A stretch of 64,000 nt of DNA from Cyanobium sp. Tous-M-B4 (GTDB taxonomy: Bacteria > Cyanobacteriota > Cyanobacteriia > PCC-6307 > Cyanobiaceae): contig NZ_JAGQBA010000005.1 in the NCBI RefSeq assembly GCF_024345395.1, forward strand, positions 232,967 through 296,966, given 5' to 3'. Positions 1-7,213 of this stretch are shown here, in pieces. Both the position numbers and the translations under genes were made by a program. The notes under the pieces are model-generated. The model worked only from the letters and a program-made list of their open reading frames with translations. It did not search any database and was not told the DNA's origin. How positions within the stretch are numbered: position 1 is the first letter of the stretch; every line of letters begins with the position of its first letter.

Positions 1-718
1 TGCGCCAGCCGCTGGGGGCCTGGGGATCGGCCACCAGGGTCTCGGTGCTTAGGTCCATGCCAGCCCCGCCGGGGCCATCACCAACAAGAGAAGCCGTCAG
101 GTACTGCCAGGGGTGGGGCAGGGGCTCCGGCGGTGGTGCTGCCTGATTGGCGGGCGCTAGTGCATTGGGGCACCGCTCCCGCCAGGTGATCGCATCTGGC
201 AGGGCATGGTTGCCTGGCAGGTACCAGTGCAGAACATCTCCCCGCTCGATAAGCAGCAGCCGCGGCAAGGAGAGCCGATCGCCACTCCGCAACGCCTGTT
301 GGCGATCACCCTCACTAGGCCAGAGGTGGACCGGCGGGATCACCCCTACAAGGGCAGCACCATCTCTGAGTACCAGCAGATCAGCGGCTTCTAGAAACAC
401 GCCCAGGTCGGTGCCGCAGCCATCCACATCGCTGATCACCGCCTGCAGCGTGGCTGGCAGCTCCCGCCAATGACTGGAGGCCAGCATTCCAGCAAAGGTG
501 CGCAACGCATCGCGGAAGAACCCGGAGGGCAGGGCCGCTTCCAATCGCCGCCGGTAGGCGCTCTCGGGTTCGCGCTCTCCACGGGGCAGGTAATGGGCCT
601 TACGGCCATTGAGGAGCTGCCAGCAGTCCTGCACTAGATCCAGCCGCGGCAGCAGTGCCGCCAGGGTTGAATTCAGGGGCCAGGGCAACAAATTAGTAAT
701 GGAGATAGGCGACACCAC
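1..718 (-). CDS. Phage portal-like protein, DUF4055 family (partial, runs off left edge)
   Basis: The reverse strand is open from the window edge to about 718. The protein reads LLPRLDLVQDCWQLLNGR, then HYLPRGERE and LRTFAGMLASSHWREL, then a region with DVDGCGTDLGVFLEA. This resembles the N-terminal half of DUF4055 proteins, which sit next to terminase genes and are taken as portal-like. No ATG is present. An upstream in-frame TAG limits the start to one of several GTG codons, and I placed it at 718. It faces the same way as the terminase genes at 3.5-5.7 kb but is separated from them by a foreign cassette. Family call is moderate; the portal role is inference. Confidence 0.6.
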   Translation of the reverse strand, partial: MVSPISITNLLPWPLNSTLAALLPRLDLVQDCWQLLNGRKAHYLPRGEREPESAYRRRLEAALPSGFFRDALRTFAGMLASSHWRELPATLQAVISDVDGCGTDLGVFLEAADLLVLRDGAALVGVIPPVHLWPSEGDRQQALRSGDRLSLPRLLLIERGDVLHWYLPGNHALPDAITWRERCPNALAPANQAAPPPEPLPHPWQYLTASLVGDGPGGAGMDLSTETLVADPQAPSGWR

Positions 719-916
719 AGCAAGCAGCACTGCTGGCTATTGCCGGTGCCCCCGCGCTGAACCCTCAGTACAGAGCAAGAAGGCATGGCGCGTCTGGACC
801 AAGAAATTGCGGCTGGATGGTTCTCAAACCCACGAACCACAGCTAATGTTGTCGAAAGTAAATACACAGCCGCTACCTTCAAAGACGGCTGAGGCCCCTT
901 GATTGACACCCTGATG

Positions 917-981
917 TTGGTTATCGGAAAGCAATCAGCATGCCGAGGCGGTTCTCGGAGTAGCCGAATATCAAGTTAGAC
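917..981 (+). other. Recombination-site-like sequence A (ends in GTTAGAC)
   Basis: The 15-mer TTGGTTATCGGAAAG (917-931) is followed 43 bases later by GTTAGAC (975-981), which fits the integron core consensus GTTRRRY. Short inverted segments (CCGAG/CTCGG) lie between. A second sequence at 28256-28320, next to an integron integrase gene, has the same 15-mer and the same layout ending in GTTAG. The low-GC gene pair starts 13 bases after GTTAGAC. Function as an integron site is inference. Confidence 0.4.
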
Positions 982-994
982 ATGCGCAGGAAAT

Positions 995-1522
995 ATGGAA
1001 GACACTGATAGCGGTAAACCGCGTAGACTGAAATATGCCGACATCATAGATGCTTTTCTGCTTAATGAATGGCCGATGGAGGGCCGCCTTCCCGTTGGTT
1101 TTGAGGGAAGAATATTCGAGGAAATAGTGCAACAAATTCTCGACAAGAATGGCGTTGAAAATAAAGTCGAAGAAAGGCACCTGCCAAAGACAATTAGTTC
1201 CGACTTCCATGAGGCGGCTTTTTTGGCAGGAAGACCACTTAGGGCAAGGCGTAAATACTACCTACCCGACTTCACGCTGACAGATAACATATGGATTGAG
1301 GCAACTCTTTGGGAATCCGAAGCCCACAAGAAGACATTCTTGTATGCACATCAGTGTGACCGCCTGATCGTGCTCTACCTTTGCTCTTCCGGTGCTGTCC
1401 GCTTCAGGAGTTCCTTTAAAAATACGATTGTAATCAGCGTATATGACTACTTTCCACCAGGCCAGATAGGCCAATATATCCATAGTCTACGCAGGCTTGA
1501 AACTATCGTAGGAGGTTCGTGA
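995..1522 (+). CDS. Nuclease-like protein of a paralogous pair (A), unknown family
   Basis: This is a 175-residue protein with no family I can name. Residues about 90-100 read LPDFTLTDNIWIEAT, a D-x9-E-x-T arrangement after a helix with Glu (GRIFEEIVQQIL), similar to a PD-(D/E)XK core with Thr in place of Lys. The C-terminal third (AHQCDRLIVLYL, VISVYDYF) aligns with the next gene. The coding sequence is clearly AT-richer than the phage genes around it. It overlaps the next gene by one base (TGATG) after an AGGAGG site, so the two are probably translationally coupled. A nuclease role is inference from the motif only. Confidence 0.7.
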   Translation: MEDTDSGKPRRLKYADIIDAFLLNEWPMEGRLPVGFEGRIFEEIVQQILDKNGVENKVEERHLPKTISSDFHEAAFLAGRPLRARRKYYLPDFTLTDNIWIEATLWESEAHKKTFLYAHQCDRLIVLYLCSSGAVRFRSSFKNTIVISVYDYFPPGQIGQYIHSLRRLETIVGGS

Positions 1523-2358
1523 TGTTGTTCAAAGTGACATATACTCGATGGCTAAAAACACATAATCGCAGCCACCGAGATTATAACATGAGAAAGTCTT
1601 TCCCTTGGCATATCATAAGCCGCTTGGATTTCAGTCCAGCTGTACTACAGGCAAGCACCACCGTACACAATAACAAGGGTATTCCACTTGGTTCAGTGGT
1701 CTTGGATAGGTACGAGCATCGGACACAAGACCTGCGCCACCAGTTTGATGTCACAATCAACGACGTGCGTGCCGGTAAAGCCTTCGAGTTTCGAATTGTT
1801 TTCTCTGATGATGGCGTCCTTATTACCATACATCCTTTGGGTAAGGATACGGCGGTTCGGGCAGTTAAGGATTTCTTGGCAGGCCGCTATAGCTCTTATG
1901 ACGAGCGCCCCGACAAGAAACTAGCTCACGCTATCTTCAAGGAAGCAGTGTTACGGTTGCTCAGGAATGCTGGGGCAATGAGCGAATATAAGATAGATCA
2001 ACCCTATCCAGGTGTTGCTATATCAGATCTATTTCAAGAAGCCGCAGCGGCAGTCAATCGAGAACTTCATCGGCGAATGACTTATACTATAGACTTGTCA
2101 CAAGAGAGAAAATTGTGGAAATGTCTACTGTTGTTCCAGTATGAGGCGCATGCAGCTACGTACAAGTATGCATCGCAGTGTGGCAGGTATTTGTCTCTAT
2201 ATCTCATGAAAACAAGAGCCGTGCCTGATCCCAATGTATTTGACAATGCCGAAGTCGTATCCATCTATGACCATTTCGATTTTTCGGCAGAGCCGGACAT
2301 CAGACGACATTTGGGAGAACTGGAAAAGCGTGTTGAAATTTTTCGGAAGTATGTATAA
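1522..2358 (+). CDS. Longer paralogue of the upstream gene (B), core Glu lost
   Basis: This is a 278-residue protein. Its N-terminal ~120 residues have no match that I can see. From about residue 135 it aligns with the whole upstream protein: IFKEAVLRLL with IFEEIVQQIL, AISDLFQEAA with ISSDFHEAA, ASQCGRYLSLYL with AHQCDRLIVLYL, VVSIYDHF with VISVYDYF. At the putative active site the Asp is kept (TIDLSQERKLWKCLL) but Glu is replaced by Cys and Thr by Leu. This suggests an active subunit and an inactive partner. The ATG at 1522 is preferred over GTG 1519 because of AGGAGG seven bases upstream. The TAA stop lies inside an attC-like sequence. Confidence 0.7.
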   Translation: MLFKVTYTRWLKTHNRSHRDYNMRKSFPWHIISRLDFSPAVLQASTTVHNNKGIPLGSVVLDRYEHRTQDLRHQFDVTINDVRAGKAFEFRIVFSDDGVLITIHPLGKDTAVRAVKDFLAGRYSSYDERPDKKLAHAIFKEAVLRLLRNAGAMSEYKIDQPYPGVAISDLFQEAAAAVNRELHRRMTYTIDLSQERKLWKCLLLFQYEAHAATYKYASQCGRYLSLYLMKTRAVPDPNVFDNAEVVSIYDHFDFSAEPDIRRHLGELEKRVEIFRKYV

Positions 2359-2423
2359 CAACGGCTTGCAGCCGACGTTTGTCCGCCGTGCTCCGCAACG
2401 CGGCTGAACCCTGATCGTAAATA
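2353..2423 (+). other. attC-like imperfect palindrome after the paralogue pair
   Basis: GTATAAC (2353-2359) contains the stop codon of the preceding gene, as R'' boxes of integron cassettes often do. TTGCAGCCGA (2366-2375) pairs with CGCGGCTGAA (2399-2408) with two unpaired bases, like the L''/L' boxes of aadA-type attC sites. The expected R' box (GTTATAC or another GTTRRRY) is not intact; GTAAATA is at 2417-2423. The sequence is either a decayed attC or a chance palindrome. Confidence 0.4.
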
Positions 2424-2456
2424 TCAGAATTCCCAACTGCCTGTCCGGCATCCAAA

Positions 2457-2990
2457 ATGTCCAAGCGAACGTGGTCAACCGTTAATTCTGCTGTTGTCCA
2501 GCTCAGTCAAGGGGAGCTGCTGAATCTTGTCGCCGAGCTCCATCGATTCTCTAAGCAGAACCAGACCTTTCTCCATGCCCGCTTTGCGGATGCAGAGGCC
2601 ATTTTGGAAGAGTGCAAGGTTATTGTTGGTGATTGTCTACGTCCAGATATGCGACGCAATCGTCCACTGCAAGTCCCCAAAAAATAAGGGTGTTGCCGAT
2701 TTCTGCAAAGAAATTGCCAAGCCAATCGCCCAAGCAGATCTGATGCTCGTCTTGCTGGAGCTGGGCAATGTATTTGAGGTGGAGTACGGCGATGTTGATG
2801 CGGGCTTCTACAACGCTTTGCTCACCATGGCCAGCCGAGCTGCTGAAACCATCTGCTTCCTCTCCAAGAACTGCAGCAGCCCTTCATTGATCGATTCGCT
2901 CAGGTCGTGCAGTCTTCGTCCGGCATCGGCTGGGGCTAACACGACGAGCCTGTTGAGATCTATGGCGCCGCTTTAACTGATCGAGATTGA
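2457..2990 (+). pseudogene. DUF6155-like gene broken by frameshifts
   Basis: Three reading frames together give one protein. The first starts with ATG 2457 and covers LSQGELLNLVAELHRFSKQN and FLHARF. The second reads DFCKEIAKPIAQADLMLVLL and EYGDVDAGFYNALLTMASRA. The third reads LQQPFIDRFAQVVQSSSGIG and has an internal TAA before ending at 2990. This order (helical repeat, ADLML, EYGD, FYN, final helix) fits DUF6155. At least two frameshifts and one stop make it non-functional. It lies between the attC-like sequence and the phage sigma gene. Confidence 0.65.
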
Positions 2991-3011
2991 TGCACCCCTC
3001 GGCAGCGGCCA

Positions 3012-3497
3012 TCACTCCAAGGATTCATCCGTTTGGCTTAGCGCCATCGCCACCACTCGCACTGAGCAAGCGGCTGCAATCTCAGCCCAACGCTCCGGTG
3101 TGAGCCCCAACTGCTTGGGGATCTGATCTGCGGTTATGCCCTGCCGCAGCAACTTCTGCCCCCTGGCATACAGCTCCCGCCAGCGGCCTGGCACTGAGAT
3201 CAGAAACCCCTTATCGCGCAGGTAGTGGGTGATCTCACCATTAACGAATGGTCTGGCGTAGGCGATGAAGTTGGAACTGCTGCGGTTCACCCGCTTGCAG
3301 TCATAGCGGCGTGAGGCCTTGATCAACCCAATTGCAGCCAGCTGCTCGAGGTCTTCTTTGGGGTGGCCGGTGCGGCGGGCGTAGTTGCCCGCCACCTTGG
3401 CCGCAAAGTGCAGATGCTCAACCACCAGGGCATCAGCAGCGCCGTGGGGCGAACGGCAGGGTCGCTGCCGGCAGTGTTTTTGGGAGGTAGGGCTCAT
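3012..3497 (-). CDS. Phage-encoded sigma-70-like factor
   Basis: The protein has about 161 residues from the ATG at 3497. The longer open frame back to 3581 overlaps the terminase stop, so I chose the internal start that begins MSPTSQ. The sequence EDLEQLAAIGLIKASRRYD then FIAYARPFVNGEITHYLRDK is a classic sigma region 2 (core-binding and -10 recognition helices). It is followed by a region 3-like segment (ISVPGRWRELYARGQKLL) and a final helical part (ITADQIPKQLGLTPERWAEI). Region 4 is absent or minimal. It probably directs host RNA polymerase to phage promoters. A deleted copy of this gene sits at 40088-40480. Confidence 0.75.
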   Translation of the reverse strand: MSPTSQKHCRQRPCRSPHGAADALVVEHLHFAAKVAGNYARRTGHPKEDLEQLAAIGLIKASRRYDCKRVNRSSSNFIAYARPFVNGEITHYLRDKGFLISVPGRWRELYARGQKLLRQGITADQIPKQLGLTPERWAEIAAACSVRVVAMALSQTDESLE

Positions 3498-3534
3498 GGC
3501 AGGGTGGCAGTGAGGGGAGGGGGCTTTGCCCCCA

Positions 3535-5199
3535 TCAGCGGGAGAAGAGCAGCGGTCTTGCGGCAGTGCTGCCGCTGCCACGCCAGTGCTGGTTTTGCAG
3601 CCAGATCACCCCCTGACAGAAGGCATCCACCAGGTCGTCATGGGCGGCATTGGGAAAACCCAGCAGCTCAGTGATCAAGTCGTCGTTGCCAGGGCAGAAG
3701 CCCAGTTGGCCGGCCTCAAGCAAGGGCGCAACGGCATGGGCGCGGCTCACCTTGCTGCCTGCTGGCCGCACTGCGATCAGTCCAGGGATCTGGCGCTGGA
3801 GCAGCTGACATACCGCCGGGCCATTGGCGGCGTCTTCTATCAACACCGCATCGGGGCCTAGCCCCTGCGCTTTAAGCGTGGCCAGGCACTGGCCAAGGAA
3901 TTTGACAACACCCGGCAGATCCAGGTGGTGGTGCTGACTCCAGAGCACCTCAATGCGGTGACTCGGTGCTGCTGATCTGCCGAGTGCACTTACCGGTGCA
4001 ACTTCTCCACTGCGCGTAGCAGCAGCGGTGCGATGCAGCTGCAGGCCCTGGCCATGGGCCTCAATTGCAGGGTGAATCGCTCGCTGCTCTGCAAGGAGAC
4101 CGAGCAGGACAAAAGCGCAGTAGTCGTTGCCCTCGCCGCCCTTAAAGCTCAGGTCACAGCTGAGTACCAAGGGGGAGAAGGGCTTCTGCTGGCCTTTCTG
4201 GGGCTGGCCCCTATGGACCGGGCCCCTTTGGGGCTGCTCCCTTAGCGGTATCTGCAGCAGCCAATGCCGCTGAAACAAAAGGCCCTCAGCTGGTGATGGC
4301 CGCTGCTGGTAGAGGGCGTTCCACCAGTAGCTGCCCGCACGGATGCGGATCTGCTCAAGCTCCGCAGCAGGAAACCGCTCTGGGCATAGAGGTTGACCGG
4401 GCTGGCGCCAATCAGGCTCAAGGCTGCAGGTATCTGGAAAGCGCAGTTGCTGCACCGGATGTTCAGCAATGGCGGGCAGGTTGAGCACTTGCCAGTGCTG
4501 CGGTGCGGCGCCGCTTTCTTGGCTAAGTAGCCAGCCGATCAGGTCGTCCTGATGCCAGCGGGTGAGCACCACCACCTGGGCGGCGCCATTTACGCCTGGT
4601 TCCGATCTAGTTAGCCAGACGGACTGGAACCACTCGATCAGCTTTTGGCGTTGAGCTGCGGAGTTGGCATCTTCTGGGCCCTTGTAGGGGTCATCGATGA
4701 TCCCCAGGGCATAGCCCTTACCCGTGAAAGGTCCTCGCACACCGGCAGCGATGCAGCCGCCGCGCTCGGGGGTTAGCCAGTTGCCCACCGCGGTGGAGTC
4801 TTTTGAGAGGGGATGACCAACCGCGCGGTAGTAGTGGCGAGCTTCTCGGCTATGGGCATAGGCCAGCTCGGCTGAATAGGAAGCAATGGCGCAGAAGCGT
4901 GTTGGGTAGCGGCTCACCCAGTAGGCGGGAAACAGCTTGGAAACCAGGAGCGATTTCCCCAGCCTTGGAGGACAGCAGACGATCAGGCGATTGAGCTGGC
5001 CATCAGCAATGCGCTGCAGCAGGGCGATCAGGCGCTCAGCCCAGGTGTGGAAGGCGTAGCCGGGATAGGCGGCCACGATGAAGTCACGAAAGCTCTGCTG
5101 GCCCTCCTGCTGGGTTTGGCTGCGGTTTGGATCAGGAAAATTCAGCAGGCCCCAGTCAGCCCAACGGTCGGTGGCCGGATCCAGCAGCAGGCCGGCCAT
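3535..5199 (-). CDS. terL: Phage terminase large subunit
   Basis: This 554-residue protein is the DNA-packaging motor. The ATPase part has Walker A CCPPRLGKS at about residue 75, Walker B LGIIDDP at about 168, and coupling motif VVVLTRWHQDD. The C-terminal RNase H-like nuclease shows LSCDLSF, the DAVLIEDAANG segment and the closing HDDLVDAFCQGVIWLQN, giving the acidic triad. It starts with a one-base overlap (TGATG) with the small subunit gene upstream and is followed by the sigma gene. Length and motif order are complete. It would dock on the portal, whose candidate gene is at the left edge. Confidence 0.93.
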   Translation of the reverse strand: MAGLLLDPATDRWADWGLLNFPDPNRSQTQQEGQQSFRDFIVAAYPGYAFHTWAERLIALLQRIADGQLNRLIVCCPPRLGKSLLVSKLFPAYWVSRYPTRFCAIASYSAELAYAHSREARHYYRAVGHPLSKDSTAVGNWLTPERGGCIAAGVRGPFTGKGYALGIIDDPYKGPEDANSAAQRQKLIEWFQSVWLTRSEPGVNGAAQVVVLTRWHQDDLIGWLLSQESGAAPQHWQVLNLPAIAEHPVQQLRFPDTCSLEPDWRQPGQPLCPERFPAAELEQIRIRAGSYWWNALYQQRPSPAEGLLFQRHWLLQIPLREQPQRGPVHRGQPQKGQQKPFSPLVLSCDLSFKGGEGNDYCAFVLLGLLAEQRAIHPAIEAHGQGLQLHRTAAATRSGEVAPVSALGRSAAPSHRIEVLWSQHHHLDLPGVVKFLGQCLATLKAQGLGPDAVLIEDAANGPAVCQLLQRQIPGLIAVRPAGSKVSRAHAVAPLLEAGQLGFCPGNDDLITELLGFPNAAHDDLVDAFCQGVIWLQNQHWRGSGSTAARPLLFSR

Positions 5200-5735
5200 C
5201 AGCTTCTGCTCCCTGCCGCCTGCCCGTCTGGTGCCTTGAGGGGAGCGCGCAGCAAGCCGCCGATCTCGGCGATGACCCGGAAGGCTCCAACAGCTGCTGA
5301 AAACTGCTCAGCATCCATGGCCCGGCGAGCGCAGTCATTGAGGGCAAAGATCTGCTCGGCCTGGTGCCGGCGGCGATCGGAGATCAGCTCCTCGACCATC
5401 CGCTCGCGGGCGAGGTTGAGGTAGCGATTGATCGTCTGGCTGTTGGTCACCCCCCAGCTTTCACGAGCTTTTTCGTAGATCAGCGCCAGAGGAATGCGCT
5501 GGGCGATCCACAACTGCCCCTCAGCCACGCGGCGCTCCACCTCCAGTCGTGACGGCCGGGGCGGTGGCTGGGCCGCATGTCCCTTGGTGCGACGCGGTGG
5601 GTTGGCGTGCCCAATCGGTCGGGCGGGATCGGTGGGCTCGTAGATGGGCTGGCCGTTGTCGTCCTCCGTGCTGGCGGCAGCGCGCAGCTCCTCCACCGGA
5701 TCAGCAGCGCTGAAGTTGTGGGCGCGCGGCGGCAT
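5199..5735 (-). CDS. terS: Probable terminase small subunit
   Basis: This 178-residue protein lies directly upstream of terL with a one-base overlap. The N-terminal ~65 residues are Pro/Arg-rich and likely disordered. Residues about 65-120 (RRVAEGQLWIAQRIPLALIY, WGVTNSQTINRYLNLARERM) form a helix-turn-helix of the kind small terminases use to bind pac/cos DNA. A helical C-terminal part probably drives oligomerisation. Position and HTH support the call, but sequence recognition alone is weak. Confidence 0.65.
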   Translation of the reverse strand: MPPRAHNFSAADPVEELRAAASTEDDNGQPIYEPTDPARPIGHANPPRRTKGHAAQPPPRPSRLEVERRVAEGQLWIAQRIPLALIYEKARESWGVTNSQTINRYLNLARERMVEELISDRRRHQAEQIFALNDCARRAMDAEQFSAAVGAFRVIAEIGGLLRAPLKAPDGQAAGSRS

Positions 5736-5739
5736 CAGC

Positions 5740-6123
5740 TCAGAACGGCAGGGGCTGGGTCTTCGGGGGGCGGATGGTCCAGAAGGGCTTGCCGCGCTTC
5801 TCCGTGGCGCTGCCCTGCTGGATCGCCGCTTCCTTGGAGGCCTTGAGCTGCTGCTCGATCTGCTGCACCACCGGTGGGAACTCGTAGCTCAGGCGCCCGG
5901 TGCTGTGGGCAAAGGCCCAGTCTTTGTGGGAGAAGGAGGGATCCAGCTGGCCGCTGGCCATCGCCGTGTTGAGGGCCTCCAGGAGCGGCTCGAGCTGCTG
6001 CTCCAGCTCCTTCTGTTGCGCCTTGATCGCGGTGACCGCGTCCAGCAGATCATCGAGATCAGCCCCAGTTACCGCATCGGCGACTGGGGCTGGGGGAGCA
6101 GCAGCAAGCAGGAGGTCCGCCAT
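5740..6123 (-). CDS. Phage protein, coiled-coil, unknown function
   Basis: This 127-residue protein ends 4 bases before the small terminase start, in the same operon. Residues about 20-60 (DLDDLLDAVTAIKAQQKELE, QQLEPLLEALNTAMASGQL) predict a coiled coil. A middle part (HKDWAFAHSTGRLSYEFPP) resembles small phage proteins found upstream of nuclease and terminase genes in cyanobacterial prophages, though I cannot name a family. The basic C-terminal tail (EKRGKPFWTIRPPK) could touch nucleic acid. No function is assigned. Confidence 0.6.
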   Translation of the reverse strand: MADLLLAAAPPAPVADAVTGADLDDLLDAVTAIKAQQKELEQQLEPLLEALNTAMASGQLDPSFSHKDWAFAHSTGRLSYEFPPVVQQIEQQLKASKEAAIQQGSATEKRGKPFWTIRPPKTQPLPF

Positions 6124-6227
6124 CGAGGAACATCAGAACAGTTGCCCGGATGATTCCGAGCCTGCTGAGTCTAGCGGCCAGCACCTACAAGTCAGTTTAC
6201 TGAGTTAGCTCACATTGATCCTGGCTC

Positions 6228-6926
6228 TCAGAAGGGCCTGCGGGCGGAGCAATAGCAGCTCCAGGCGGCGGCCCAGGCGCTCAGGCACTTCTCACGGCTG
6301 TAGAAGGTGCTGCAAAAGGCCTCGCCGGGCTTGCTCCAGATCGTCTGACCAAGCTCGTAGTGGTTCCCCTGGGCTGCTTCCAGCACCATGTAGCCGCCGA
6401 GCTGGGCGGCGGTGGAATAGGGCCGGCCGTGGGCCGAGAGGGTCTTGAGGTCGTAAAGCACCCGCACCTCGTGGCCCCGGCGCTCACTCAGGGCCCGTGA
6501 GACGTAGGCGCCGTCAAAGGCCCCCGCCACGTTGCGGGTCAGACAGCAGCTGAGCCGTTCGCTGGCGATCACCTCCACTTCATCCCAAAGCGGCAGCTGC
6601 AGCAGCGGCAGGATCCAGTCCCGGTACTGGTGGTGCCCGCAGAGGGTCTCGGCGTCCAGCAGAGCTTCTCTGGTGCTCTTGCCCGCCAAGAAGCGGGCCT
6701 GGCTGTAGTGCTCAAGGGCTGCGTGCACGGTGGTGCCGCGCGGCTCCCAGATCGACCGCTTGGCCTCGATCGAGCGCTTGGCGTAGTCGCTCAGGCCATG
6801 GGCCAGCACGCCGGTGATCGACACCGGAAATAGGTGCTCGCCCAGCCAGTACCGGTGCGCTGCCTCATCCCGCCAAAGGCCGGGGATGGGGTCAAGCCAG
6901 GTGGAGGTGGAGGTGGTGGTGGTCAT
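6228..6926 (-). CDS. RecB/Cas4-type PD-(D/E)XK exonuclease
   Basis: This 232-residue protein shows RecB-family nuclease motifs in order: RGTTVHAALEHY (motif I helix), VAGAFDGAYVS (catalytic Asp), VLYDLKTL (the D-x-K core) and YSTAAQLGGYMV (motif with conserved Gln and Tyr). The N-terminal part with YWLGEHLFPVSITGVL matches phage exonucleases that process DNA ends for recombination. It sits at the end of the replication module, upstream of the terminase operon, and likely works with the single-strand binding protein at 14693. The enzyme class is well supported; the specific role is inferred. Confidence 0.8.
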   Translation of the reverse strand: MTTTTSTSTWLDPIPGLWRDEAAHRYWLGEHLFPVSITGVLAHGLSDYAKRSIEAKRSIWEPRGTTVHAALEHYSQARFLAGKSTREALLDAETLCGHHQYRDWILPLLQLPLWDEVEVIASERLSCCLTRNVAGAFDGAYVSRALSERRGHEVRVLYDLKTLSAHGRPYSTAAQLGGYMVLEAAQGNHYELGQTIWSKPGEAFCSTFYSREKCLSAWAAAWSCYCSARRPF

Positions 6927-7213
6927 GGCCGTTTCAGTTGTGACGCGGTGTGACGGTGGGCGTAACAGCCGAGATGGGCGGCCTGCAGTGGCTTTTTGGG
7001 GTGCCTGTAACGATGTAACCCTTTTTCAGATATAGAGGCATTAGCAAGCAGCAGCGTCTAGTTGAGAAGGTGTGAATTTGTCTTTGAATTCATAGGGGGC
7101 TCTATGTGCTCCCTGAAGCGTTACATCGTTACGGATACCCAGATTGCTTGCGGTGCATGGGATCTGGGCGTTACCGCTGCTGTTATGTCTGGCCGTTTTG
7201 TAACGGCTGCTGG
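6927..7213. other. Origin-like intergenic region with GTAAC/GTTAC repeats
   Basis: GTAACGATGTAAC (7007-7019) and its exact reverse complement GTTACATCGTTAC (7120-7132) form a 13-base inverted repeat 100 bases apart. Single GTAAC or GTTAC pentamers occur at 6962, 7170, 7200 and 7213. The stretch between the arms is AT-rich for this region. It lies between the primase-helicase gene and the exonuclease gene, both on the reverse strand. A phage replication origin or an operator cluster are both possible. Confidence 0.45.
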
